Origin: Prochlorococcus sp. HOT208_60m_813L03
GTDB lineage: Bacteria > Cyanobacteriota > Cyanobacteriia > PCC-6307 > Cyanobiaceae
DNA: 37,175 nt
Direction: 5' to 3'
NCBI GenBank assembly: GCA_002026145.1
Contig: MWOQ01000022.1
Span: 1-37,175, forward strand
Below, one piece after another: positions 1 to 7,830 of this stretch. Under the pieces are notes generated by a model. The model had not been told where the DNA came from and searched no databases. It saw only the letters and a program-made list of their open reading frames with translations. Every line of letters starts with the position of its first letter. The first letter of the stretch is position 1. Both the position numbers and the translations under genes were made by a program.

Positions 1-58
1 TATAGGTATAGGACTTTTTATTGTATTTATTCGCAGTTTTTTTCTTAAGAAAAATTGA
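1..58 (+). CDS. C-terminal tail of a membrane protein, probably DUF3082 family (partial)
   Basis: The frame beginning at base 2 is open from the window edge and ends with TGA at 56-58, giving 18 hydrophobic residues that finish with R-S-F-F-L-K-K-N. A glycine-containing transmembrane tail closing in an F-I-R-S-F motif fits my recollection of the DUF3082 membrane proteins found before pdhB in marine picocyanobacteria. The visible piece is too short to prove this. The other two forward frames have early stops here. Function is unknown. Confidence 0.4.
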   Translation, partial: IGIGLFIVFIRSFFLKKN

Positions 59-92
59 ATTGCCAATATTATTAAGAAAACACTTTCTTTTA

Positions 93-188
93 ATGTCTTT
101 ACATGACTTAGGCCTTTTAGTCCTTTTGCTGTCACCTGGAATGATTTTATCAATATTACTACTCATAACCTTCGCTGAAGGAGGTTGA
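93..188 (+). CDS. candidate 31-aa single-span membrane protein
   Basis: ATG at 93 opens a 31-codon frame ending TGA at 186-188. The product has a short polar head (M-S-L-H-D), about 20 Leu/Ile/Val-rich residues broken by S-P-G, and an A-E-G-G tail. That is the size and layout of the tiny single-helix subunits of photosynthetic and respiratory membrane complexes, but I do not match it to PetL, PetM, PetN, PsbM, PsaM or another named one. No Shine-Dalgarno sequence precedes the ATG, which is not unusual here. It lies between the DUF3082-like tail and pdhB on the same strand. It could be chance, since AT-rich DNA gives hydrophobic frames easily. Confidence 0.4.
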   Translation: MSLHDLGLLVLLLSPGMILSILLLITFAEGG

Positions 189-237
189 ATTATTCAAAGT
201 GGTAGGATTATATATGTGATTAATTAGGTAATTAATT

Positions 238-1221
238 GTGGCTGGAACATTATTATTTAATGCTTTGAAAGAGGCAATTGATGAAGAAATGGCAAAAGAT
301 GTAAATGTTTGTGTTATGGGGGAGGATGTTGGTCAATATGGAGGTTCTTATAAGGTAACTAAGGATTTATATGAAAAATATGGAGAGTTAAGAGTCTTAG
401 ATACTCCAATTGCCGAGAATAGTTTTACGGGTATGGCTGTGGGTGCAGCAATGACTGGCTTAAGACCAATAGTAGAAGGAATGAATATGGGTTTTTTGCT
501 TTTAGCTTTTAATCAAATATCAAATAATATGGGTATGCTTAGATATACAAGTGGCGGAAATTATAAAATACCAGCAGTAGTTCGAGGACCTGGAGGAGTT
601 GGTCGTCAACTTGGTGCTGAGCACAGTCAAAGACTTGAAGCATATTTTCATGCAGTTCCTGGAATAAAGATTGTTGCATGTAGTACACCCAAAAATGCTA
701 AAGGTTTAATGAAAGCAGCTATAAGAGATGATAATCCTGTTCTATTTTTCGAGCATGTTCTTCTATACAATTTGTCTGAAGAATTACCTGAGGGAGATTA
801 TACGTGCGCTTTAGATCAGGCTGACGTTGTAAAAGAAGGTAAAGATATTACTTTATTGACTTATTCAAGAATGAGGCATCATTGCCTTAAAGCTGTTGAA
901 GAATTAGAAAAAAAAGGAATAGATGTTGAGTTAATAGATTTAATAAGTTTAAAACCATTTGATATGGAAACAATCTCAAAATCCATAAGAAAAACAAATA
1001 AAGTAGTCATTGTTGAAGAATGTATGAAGACTGGAGGTATTGGTGCAGAATTAATTGCCTTGATAACAGAAGAGTGTTTTGACGATCTTGATGCCCGACC
1101 AATTAGATTATCTAGTCAGGATATTCCAACCCCTTATAATGGAAATCTTGAGAATTTGACGATAATCCAACCACATCAAATAGTTGAAAAAGTTGAAGAT
1201 TTAATTAGTGGGAGTATATAG
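238..1221 (+). CDS. pdhB: pyruvate dehydrogenase E1 component, beta subunit
   Basis: This is the beta subunit of the thiamine-diphosphate E1 enzyme that, with the alpha subunit, decarboxylates pyruvate and acetylates the E2 lipoyl domain to make acetyl-CoA. The 327-residue length is normal for the family. The N-terminal transketolase pyrimidine-binding domain carries the G-E-D-V-G-Q-Y-G-G segment near residues 28-36 and the D-T-P-I-A-E-N motif near 55-61. The C-terminal transketolase domain follows from about residue 200, with V-E-E-C near 259. Translation starts at GTG (238), preceded by AGG about 9 bases upstream. No ATG offers a better start. The E1 alpha gene is not adjacent, which is usual in cyanobacteria. 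secD follows after only 3 bases. Confidence 0.96.
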   Translation: MAGTLLFNALKEAIDEEMAKDVNVCVMGEDVGQYGGSYKVTKDLYEKYGELRVLDTPIAENSFTGMAVGAAMTGLRPIVEGMNMGFLLLAFNQISNNMGMLRYTSGGNYKIPAVVRGPGGVGRQLGAEHSQRLEAYFHAVPGIKIVACSTPKNAKGLMKAAIRDDNPVLFFEHVLLYNLSEELPEGDYTCALDQADVVKEGKDITLLTYSRMRHHCLKAVEELEKKGIDVELIDLISLKPFDMETISKSIRKTNKVVIVEECMKTGGIGAELIALITEECFDDLDARPIRLSSQDIPTPYNGNLENLTIIQPHQIVEKVEDLISGSI

Positions 1222-1224
1222 ACA

Positions 1225-2691
1225 ATGAAAAGAAGGCAAGGTTGGCTTTTTTTTATTATATTTCTACTAACTTTATCTGTTTATCTATTAATAAATTATC
1301 CCTTACAGTTGGGATTGGATTTACAAGGTGGTTCTCAACTTACACTACAAATTATTAAAGAGGAAGGAAAGGTAACAAGGGATGAACTTGAAGCAGTTAA
1401 TTCAGTTATAGATAAGCGTGTTAACAATTTAGGAGTTTCTGAGTCTAATTTGCAAACCCTCGGTGGAGACCAATTGATTTTAGAATTACCAGGTGAACAA
1501 AATCCATTAGTTGCTTCAAGGGTATTAGGTAAGACTGCTTTATTAGAATTTAGAACCCAAAAAGAAGGAACATCTACAGATTTAAAAACCCTGCAACTTC
1601 AGAGATTGACTATTAAAGAATTAATTGAACAATATTCCTTTACAGAAAAAAGTCAAAATGATAATAACTTAAAAGTTATTCAGGAAAATCTTAATGATAT
1701 AGAGCAAGATTTGAATTACTCATCTACTAGTAATGATTTATATGGGAGGCTAATTGAAATCAAAAAATTTGTTGATAACGAAATTACAAATTTATTTATT
1801 AAAACAGATTTATCTGGTAAGGATCTTATTAACGCAGGAAGGAGACAAGAACAAACAAATAGTAATTGGGAAGTTTTATTAACTTTTAGTAATTCAGGAG
1901 GTGAAAAGTTTGCAGAAATTACAAAGTCAATTGCTGGCACTAATCAACTATTGGCTATCATTTTAGATGGCGAATCAATTAGTGAGGCCAGTGTTGGTAA
2001 TCAGTTTGCTAGTACTGGAATTACAGGTGGATCAGCAACAATAAGTGGTAATTTTAGTGCTGAAAATGCTAGAGAATTAGAAGTTCAACTTAAAGGAGGC
2101 TCATTGCCATTGCCAATTGAAATAGTAGAAACTAACACAATAGGGGCTCTATTGGGATCCAAAAATATTTTAAAAAGTCTTTATGCAGCTATTAGTGGGT
2201 TAATTTTTGTTGGTATTTTTATGATTTTTAATTATAGAATTCTAGGTTTTGTTTCCGTTCTTTCTCTAGTAATTTATGGTTTCTTTAACTTAGCCATATA
2301 TTCTCTAATTCCTGTAACTTTGACTTTACCTGGAATATCTGGGCTTATACTTAGTATTGGTATGGCTGTTGATGCAAATATTCTAATATTTGAGAGAATT
2401 AGAGAAGAATTATATGATGGTAATACTCTTACAAGATCTATTGATAGCGGTTTTCAGAGAGCTAATTCATCCATAGTTGATGGCCATATTACAACTCTTC
2501 TTAGTTGTTTTGTATTATTTTTATTAGGAACAAATTTTGTTAAGGGTTTTGCGGCAACATTAGGTATTGGAGTCTTAATAAGCTTGTTTACCTCATTAAA
2601 TTGTTCTAAAAATATTTTGCGATTTTTTACAACATATCAATCTTTGAGACAGAAAAATCTCTATCTGCCAAGGAATAATTTTTCAAACTAA
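1225..2691 (+). CDS. secD: protein translocase subunit SecD
   Basis: SecD is the larger half of the SecDF membrane complex, which uses ion flow to pull preproteins out of SecYEG on the far side of the membrane. The 488 residues begin with a transmembrane helix (about 7-25) followed by the signature G-L-D-L-Q-G-G (about 30-36). A large exported P1 domain follows, then the C-terminal block of transmembrane helices from about residue 310. That block contains the G-M-A-V-D-A-N segment and the F-E-R-I-R-E-E loop typical of SecD. ATG start at 1225, 3 bases after pdhB, with secF downstream, so co-transcription is likely. Confidence 0.97.
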   Translation: MKRRQGWLFFIIFLLTLSVYLLINYPLQLGLDLQGGSQLTLQIIKEEGKVTRDELEAVNSVIDKRVNNLGVSESNLQTLGGDQLILELPGEQNPLVASRVLGKTALLEFRTQKEGTSTDLKTLQLQRLTIKELIEQYSFTEKSQNDNNLKVIQENLNDIEQDLNYSSTSNDLYGRLIEIKKFVDNEITNLFIKTDLSGKDLINAGRRQEQTNSNWEVLLTFSNSGGEKFAEITKSIAGTNQLLAIILDGESISEASVGNQFASTGITGGSATISGNFSAENARELEVQLKGGSLPLPIEIVETNTIGALLGSKNILKSLYAAISGLIFVGIFMIFNYRILGFVSVLSLVIYGFFNLAIYSLIPVTLTLPGISGLILSIGMAVDANILIFERIREELYDGNTLTRSIDSGFQRANSSIVDGHITTLLSCFVLFLLGTNFVKGFAATLGIGVLISLFTSLNCSKNILRFFTTYQSLRQKNLYLPRNNFSN

Positions 2692-2712
2692 ATTTTTTAT
2701 TTCTAATTTCCC

Positions 2713-3627
2713 ATGAAATACAATCTTGAACTAATAAAAAATAAAAGAAAGATAATTGGGTTTTCAACTGTTCTTATTTTGTTGAGTCTTTTAGGGATTT
2801 TATATTCTACTTTTAATACTTATTATAAGAAACCTATAAATTTAGGGATGGATTTTGTTGGGGGAAATGAACTAAGAATAGAGAGAATTTGTAATGAGGA
2901 ATGTTCTAATTTTTCTCCTGATTCGGTTTTAGAAAATCTAAGAGAGAACTCTAAAAATAAAAACTTATTAAATAACATTAAATTACAATCCCAAAATAAT
3001 AATAAATTGATTTCAATAAGAACACCTTATTTGAGTATCGAAGAATCAAATAATCTTATTAGTAATCTTGATAATATTATTGGACCTTTAAATTATGAGA
3101 GTAAGGATTCAAGATTAATAGGTCCAAAGCTTGGGAAAAGATTACTTACTAATTGTGTTACTTCTTTGTTAGTTTCTTTATTCGCAATTTCTTTATATAT
3201 AACTATTAGATTTGATAAAAAATATGCATTATTTGCATTATTAGCTTTATTCCATGATTTATTAATTGTTTTCGGTATATTCTCTTGGCTGGGAATTATA
3301 TTATCTGTAGAGGTAAATAGTTTATTTGCTGTGTCCTTGCTTACTATTGCTGGTTATTCTGTAAATGATACTGTTGTTATTTTTGATAGAATTCGTGAAA
3401 ATTTAAAATCAAATAAAGAAGGCTATAACGAAACTATTCAATTATCAGTAAACGAATCATTTAGGAGAACAACGTTTACCAGTATTACAACTCTAATCCC
3501 TTTATTAAGCATAATTTTTTTTGGATCTTACTCGCTATTTTGGTTTTCCATAGCCTTATCATTAGGAATTATAGTTGGAAGTTATTCAAGTATTTTATTG
3601 GCTCCATCTTTTTTGCTTAAAGACTGA
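2713..3627 (+). CDS. secF: protein translocase subunit SecF
   Basis: SecF pairs with SecD in the translocation-assisting membrane complex. The 304-residue protein has an N-terminal helix (about 13-33), the family signature G-M-D-F-V-G-G (about 44-50), a periplasmic or lumenal P4-type domain, and a C-terminal set of helices from about residue 140. The segment G-Y-S-V-N-D-T-V-V-I-F-D-R-I-R-E-N (about 214-230) is the classic SecF motif. It starts 21 bases after secD and ends in L-L-K-D. The gene order pdhB-secD-secF is what I expect in marine picocyanobacteria. Confidence 0.97.
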   Translation: MKYNLELIKNKRKIIGFSTVLILLSLLGILYSTFNTYYKKPINLGMDFVGGNELRIERICNEECSNFSPDSVLENLRENSKNKNLLNNIKLQSQNNNKLISIRTPYLSIEESNNLISNLDNIIGPLNYESKDSRLIGPKLGKRLLTNCVTSLLVSLFAISLYITIRFDKKYALFALLALFHDLLIVFGIFSWLGIILSVEVNSLFAVSLLTIAGYSVNDTVVIFDRIRENLKSNKEGYNETIQLSVNESFRRTTFTSITTLIPLLSIIFFGSYSLFWFSIALSLGIIVGSYSSILLAPSFLLKD

Positions 3628-3645
3628 GATTAGGCTTCTAATTTT

Positions 3646-3825
3646 ATGAAATTGAATTACTATTTGATAATTTTATTTTCTTTAGTTTTAATAGATCTTT
3701 CTACTGAGCTAAGAATACTATTTGATCATTTTACTTTTAATTCACTATATTTTGCTATTGGTAAACATCCCTTAGCTTTCTTTATACTTTTTTCTTACCC
3801 ATATTTATATAAAAAAATAAAGTAG
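3646..3825 (+). CDS. small membrane protein, 59 aa, unknown function
   Basis: ATG at 3646 opens a 59-codon frame ending TAG at 3823-3825. I see two hydrophobic stretches, about residues 5-17 and 42-54. A polar segment lies between them (T-E-L-R, then G-K-H-P), and the tail is lysine-rich (Y-K-K-I-K). The frame starts 18 bases after secF and fills the gap exactly up to the convergent permease gene, whose stop begins 3 bases later. That tight fit supports a real gene. No family recognised. Confidence 0.6.
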   Translation: MKLNYYLIILFSLVLIDLSTELRILFDHFTFNSLYFAIGKHPLAFFILFSYPYLYKKIK

Positions 3826-3828
3826 TTT

Positions 3829-4872
3829 TTAAATATCTTTAAATGATTCTTTGATTAAAACCTGAATTACTACAGCTAATGGAAGAGAAAGTATTAAGCC
3901 TAATGGACCAAAAATGAAGGTAAATCCAAATTGTGATATTAATGTTAAACCAGGAAGTAAGTTTGCTTTTTTCTTCATAATAGATGGCATTATTATATAA
4001 CTTTCAATATTTTGAATGATTACATATGCTCCTAAAACGGCCAGTGGTTTCCAAAAATTATCTAGTAGTGCAATTGAAATTGGAAATATCCCACTAATAA
4101 CTGGACCTATATTTGGAATAATGTTAAGAACCATTGCTATTAAAGCATTTGAGACAACATATTTAACGTCTAATATAGAAAGAACTATTAATGATAATAT
4201 ACCTACTGATAATGAGCTTATAACCATAGAAAAGGTCCAATTTGCTAATGCGGTATTGCATTTTTCCAGAATATTTCTAAATTTGTTGCGATAATTTTTT
4301 GGAATTAATAGAAGTATATTTTCTTTATATTGTTTTGGTTCAATAGAAATCATTAAACTTACTGCTAATACGAATATTAATTTCAAAAGACCTGAACCAA
4401 GATTCCCCGCTATATTTATTAAATTTTTAAAACTTTCTTGAATAGCTTTTGCAATAGTTGATGCATCTGGAATAGTTACTACATTATTTATAAGATTGAA
4501 AATGTCTATAACATTTTCTGATTGTTCACCATATAATAAAAAATTAAATTTATTCAGATTTGTATTAATCAAAATATTTATTTTTGATAAACCATTTGGA
4601 ATATCAACTAGTATTTCATTGAATTCTTTTATAAACGGAGGCAATACAAGAATAAGAATAGTAAATACTATTACTGATATAACAGTTAAGACAAGAAACA
4701 ATGACAGCGGTCGGGGAATTTTCAAACCTTTTTGTATTTGATTACATAAATTACATACAATATTTGAAATTACCAAGGAGCAAATTATTAAGAGAAGAAA
4801 ATCTCTTAGAGTCCATACTATTAACGAAGTGATTAAAATTACTACTAACTTGAAATATGAAGAACTACTCAA
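3829..4872 (-). CDS. AI-2E-type family permease (YdiK/PerM-like)
   Basis: This is a 347-residue polytopic membrane protein of the AI-2E transporter family (PF01594). The family shares about eight helices and includes proteins linked to autoinducer export and Na+/H+ antiport. The substrate cannot be read from sequence. Visible marks are a paired N-terminal helix region (about 8-35), a long middle segment, and the conserved C-terminal part with L-N-I-I-P-N-I-G-P-V-I-S-G (about 249-261), P-L-G-L-I-L-S-L-P and a basic/acidic tail. The start is TTG at 4872, just after an in-frame stop, 13 bases downstream of psb28, with which it may be co-transcribed. Confidence 0.85.
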   Translation of the reverse strand: MSSSSYFKLVVILITSLIVWTLRDFLLLIICSLVISNIVCNLCNQIQKGLKIPRPLSLFLVLTVISVIVFTILILVLPPFIKEFNEILVDIPNGLSKINILINTNLNKFNFLLYGEQSENVIDIFNLINNVVTIPDASTIAKAIQESFKNLINIAGNLGSGLLKLIFVLAVSLMISIEPKQYKENILLLIPKNYRNKFRNILEKCNTALANWTFSMVISSLSVGILSLIVLSILDVKYVVSNALIAMVLNIIPNIGPVISGIFPISIALLDNFWKPLAVLGAYVIIQNIESYIIMPSIMKKKANLLPGLTLISQFGFTFIFGPLGLILSLPLAVVIQVLIKESFKDI

Positions 4873-4885
4873 TTTTCACAATATT

Positions 4886-5239
4886 CTAGTTCTTTTCAGA
4901 ATATCCTAATCCATTTGATTTGGCATAACTATTTGCAAATCTCATAAATCTATCAAAGTCAGATGTGTTCTTCCAAATATATACTGCTTCTAAAAATATT
5001 GGTTCTCCATCAACAAACTTTACTTTAACTTCCCTAGTTAATATTTCACCTTCTGAATCAATCATACGCATCCCTGTGATTTCACCATCCGTAATTGAAG
5101 ATAATGCCTGAGGTTTTTCGAACAAAAATAAAGCTTGGCCGGTTGTACCATCCTTACTCCTAGTGAGTCTTATTTCAGGCACTACAGGTTCATCAGTTCC
5201 TTCATAAAATTGTATTTTTGCAGTTTTATTTGCTGTCAT
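4886..5239 (-). CDS. psb28: photosystem II assembly factor Psb28
   Basis: Psb28 is a small soluble protein that binds the cytoplasmic side of photosystem II assembly intermediates (CP47-containing RC47 and PSII-I) and supports chlorophyll-protein biogenesis. The 117 residues match the family length. Typical segments are the N-terminal [19 protein letters not shown] (about 10-28) and the later motif [12 protein letters not shown] (about 95-106). ATG start at 5239. It sits between mnmH upstream and the AI-2E-type permease downstream on the same strand. Confidence 0.96.
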   Translation of the reverse strand: MTANKTAKIQFYEGTDEPVVPEIRLTRSKDGTTGQALFLFEKPQALSSITDGEITGMRMIDSEGEILTREVKVKFVDGEPIFLEAVYIWKNTSDFDRFMRFANSYAKSNGLGYSEKN

Positions 5240-5298
5240 AATGTTAGCTTATTAATTTATTATCTTAGGAAATATTTTTCACATTCGTTTGTAGTAAT

Positions 5299-6339
5299 TT
5301 ATAAAACATTATTTACTAACTCTAGGATACTTTCATCATATTTTTTGTCGGTTAAATCTAATATCTTTATATTTGTTTTACCAACCTTTTCATATTCATA
5401 ACATTTATCGTAATAATCTAGAACTGATTTGCAAACTAAATCCCATCTCTCATTATTAATGGATTCGAGAGCTATTTTTGTTCTTTGTGGTCCTAATCTT
5501 TTTTTAATCCTTAATACAGATTCTTTGAGTTCTTCTTTCTTAAAAACACTATATGTATCTATCAACTCATTTAACCTGTTAGATTCGCTCCTTATAATTT
5601 CTATTCTCCTTGAATTTTTCATCTGATTGAAGAATTCATGGGGTATTTTGCATTTGCCTATATTTGCACTTTCAGCTTCTACAAAAATAGAATTTGAAAT
5701 TCTAAAGGAATATAATTTTTCTGCAATTTTATTTTCAAATTGTTCATTTGAAGGTTGTTCTTTCATTCCTAAAGCTCCAAATGTACTTCCTCTATGACAA
5801 GCAAATCCTTCAAGATCAATAGTTTGATATTTATATTTCTCTAATAACGATAATAATCTTGTCTTCCCTGTTCCTGTTTTCCCACCAATAACTACTATAT
5901 TCAACTTTTTTGAGAAACTATCTAATACCCATCTTCTATATATTTTGTATCCTCCCTTAAGTGTTATTGGATTTAATTTATATTTATCTAGTAGCCAAGC
6001 AATGCTTTGTGAACGCATTCCGCCTCTAGAGCAATATATTCTGATAAAAAATTCATTATTTTTATTTGGAATAGTTTTATAAGAGTCAATACTCATGAAT
6101 AAATTATCAAGAAGTAATTCCATTTTTTTTTCAAAAAATTTTAATCCCTCTATGACAGCTTTTTTTCTTCCTTCTTTTTTATAAATCGTGCCAATAATTG
6201 ATCTCTCGTCATTATCAAATAATGGAATGTTAATAGAATTAGGCATGTGTCCTTTATAATATTCATCTGGGCTCCTAACATCTATGAGTGGTCCTTTAAA
6301 ACTACTAAATTTCTCTAGTTCTTTTCTTTTGAAATACAT
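5299..6339 (-). CDS. mnmH: tRNA 2-selenouridine synthase (MnmH/SelU/YbbB)
   Basis: MnmH converts 2-thiouridine at the wobble position of Lys, Glu and Gln tRNAs to 2-selenouridine using selenophosphate, through a geranylated intermediate. The 346 residues show the two-part build of the family. First comes a rhodanese domain (about 10-140) with the active-site loop C103-S-R-G-G-M-R-S. A P-loop domain follows with Walker A at about 153-160 (G-K-T-G-T-G-K-T) and then L-E-G-F-A-C-H-R-G-S-x-F-G, a conserved MnmH stretch. ATG start at 6339. It is transcribed away from gun4, with 34 bases between the two starts. Confidence 0.92.
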   Translation of the reverse strand: MYFKRKELEKFSSFKGPLIDVRSPDEYYKGHMPNSINIPLFDNDERSIIGTIYKKEGRKKAVIEGLKFFEKKMELLLDNLFMSIDSYKTIPNKNNEFFIRIYCSRGGMRSQSIAWLLDKYKLNPITLKGGYKIYRRWVLDSFSKKLNIVVIGGKTGTGKTRLLSLLEKYKYQTIDLEGFACHRGSTFGALGMKEQPSNEQFENKIAEKLYSFRISNSIFVEAESANIGKCKIPHEFFNQMKNSRRIEIIRSESNRLNELIDTYSVFKKEELKESVLRIKKRLGPQRTKIALESINNERWDLVCKSVLDYYDKCYEYEKVGKTNIKILDLTDKKYDESILELVNNVL

Positions 6340-6373
6340 GGATAGTTTTTATTTTTTTGATTGATTTTTAAAA

Positions 6374-7093
6374 ATGAATAACAAAGAACAAGATAACTAT
6401 AATAATGCTACATTAGATCTGATAAAAAAATTTGTAGATTCTAATCAAAGAAAAAGAATAAATTCATTAACTCAAATAGAATCTGAAGTCGAAAATATTT
6501 TTAATCTTGGCCCTTCACTTTTTGATATCTTTGATAATGATGGAGATGATTGGGCTGCTGGTTGGATATTGCAAGTTTTAAAAAAATTTAAGCCTGAATT
6601 CTTTGAAAACTCTAAATTCAATAATTGGTTTAATACATATTCCGATATTGATATTAATTATGATGATTTGCAATTGATGTTGGTTGAGCAAAAATTTGAA
6701 GATGCAGATAGATTAACAAGTTCCTTCTTAAGAAAATTAGCTGGAAAATTAGCTGAGAAACGTGGATATGTTTTCTATAGTGAAGTTAAAAATATGTCAG
6801 GTAAAGACCTACAAACAATAGATAGATTATGGACTATTTATTCTACTGGTAGATTTGGATTCTCCATTCAAGCAAAGATATTAAAATCAGTAGGTAAAAA
6901 ATATGAATTAATGTGGCCGAAAATAGGTTGGAAAAAAGAAGGCTTATGGACTAGATATCCTGGATCTTTTCGCTGGTCATTAGAGGCTCCTGATGGACAT
7001 ATGCCTTTAATAAATCAACTAAGAGGAGTAAGACTTATGGACTCTATCCTGCGGCATCCTGCTATTGCAGAGAGACATAATAATATTCTTTAA
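6374..7093 (+). CDS. gun4: GUN4-domain protein, regulator of Mg-chelatase
   Basis: GUN4 binds protoporphyrin IX and Mg-protoporphyrin and stimulates magnesium chelatase, directing porphyrin into chlorophyll. The 239-residue protein has an N-terminal helical domain (about 1-85) and a C-terminal GUN4 core (about 90-235). The core shows D-L-Q-L-M-L-V-E-Q-K-F-E-D-A-D (about 98-112), the I-D-R-L-W segment (about 151-155), and W-x-R-Y-P-G-S-F-x-W-S. The tail R-H-P-A-I-A-E-R is also typical. ATG start at 6374. Confidence 0.93.
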   Translation: MNNKEQDNYNNATLDLIKKFVDSNQRKRINSLTQIESEVENIFNLGPSLFDIFDNDGDDWAAGWILQVLKKFKPEFFENSKFNNWFNTYSDIDINYDDLQLMLVEQKFEDADRLTSSFLRKLAGKLAEKRGYVFYSEVKNMSGKDLQTIDRLWTIYSTGRFGFSIQAKILKSVGKKYELMWPKIGWKKEGLWTRYPGSFRWSLEAPDGHMPLINQLRGVRLMDSILRHPAIAERHNNIL

Positions 7094-7141
7094 AATGAGG
7101 TATTTTATAAGTTAAAATTAAGACAGTATCAAAATATTATT

Positions 7142-7576
7142 ATGTCCTTACTTCGGGGCAAGAATATTTTAAAAAAAATTTTTAAAAGACCAAATATTAA
7201 CTGGTCAAACTTCGAATTCGAATCATCATTAAAGTTAAATGATTTTGTAGATCAATTATTAGAACCTATTGAAAATTCTGAATCAAACTATCTTATAAAA
7301 CTTGGTTTACATGAAGCTTTAGTTAACGCAGTAAAACATGGAAATAAATTAGATCCTAAAAAAAATATTAGAGTAAGAAGAATAATTACTCCTAATTGGT
7401 GTGTTTGGCAAATTCAAGACCAAGGTAATGGTCTAGAAATAAAAAAAAGAGACTATAAATTACCAAAAAAAATAAGTAGTGTAAGTGGGCGTGGCCTCTA
7501 CATTATTAATGAATGTTTTGATGACATTAGATGGAGTAGTAAAGGTAATAGGCTTCAGTTGGCTTTAAAAAGATGA
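7142..7576 (+). CDS. HATPase-fold serine kinase/anti-sigma factor-like protein (RsbW/SpoIIAB type)
   Basis: The 144-residue protein is essentially a single GHKL ATP-binding domain, like the serine kinases that control sigma factors through anti-anti-sigma partners. I see an N-box with E58, N62 and H66 (H-E-A-L-V-N-A-V-K-H-G-N), a G1 box D93-Q-G95-N-G97 and a G2 box G116-R-G118-L. There is no dimerisation histidine domain, so it is not a two-component sensor kinase. No STAS partner or sigma factor gene lies in the window, so its target is unknown. Its 3' end overlaps the convergent DUF6439 gene by 22 bases. Confidence 0.82.
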   Translation: MSLLRGKNILKKIFKRPNINWSNFEFESSLKLNDFVDQLLEPIENSESNYLIKLGLHEALVNAVKHGNKLDPKKNIRVRRIITPNWCVWQIQDQGNGLEIKKRDYKLPKKISSVSGRGLYIINECFDDIRWSSKGNRLQLALKR

Positions 7577-7818
7577 TTTTTACTAGGGCATGGTTGATCC
7601 ACGTTAATTTCTTTTAACCATTTAATACTTTCTTCTATATACTCAATAGTTTCCTTCTCATTGCAAGAAATAATTAAATGGCATAATCCCGCCGAAATTA
7701 GTTCTGCAGATCTTTTATATTTATTTCCTTTATCTTTATGCCAATTAGAATGATCGATTTTTAATTTGTCATTAAGACTTTGAACAAGCTGAATAGTATC
7801 TTTATCCCAATAGGTCAT
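7555..7818 (-). CDS. DUF6439-like small protein, unknown function
   Basis: An 87-residue soluble protein with no membrane helix or signal peptide. It has an amphipathic N-terminal helix (about 6-20) and a central stretch R-S-A-E-L-I-S-A-G-L-C-H-L-I (about 36-49), then an acidic segment (E-x-I-E-Y-I-E-E-S-I-K-W-L). I associate this pattern with the cyanobacterial DUF6439 family, from memory. It lies 12 bases after the methyltransferase gene and probably shares its transcript. Function unknown. Confidence 0.7.
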   Translation of the reverse strand: MTYWDKDTIQLVQSLNDKLKIDHSNWHKDKGNKYKRSAELISAGLCHLIISCNEKETIEYIEESIKWLKEINVDQPCPSKNHLFKAN

Positions 7819-7830
7819 AGAAGTTTTTAT

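Noticed and set aside
178-185. Perfect Shine-Dalgarno-like AAGGAGGT upstream of pdhB
   Set aside because: The only start at a suitable distance (GTG at 199) gives a 6-codon frame, and pdhB starts over 50 bases away. It more likely encodes the E-G-G end of the 31-aa ORF.
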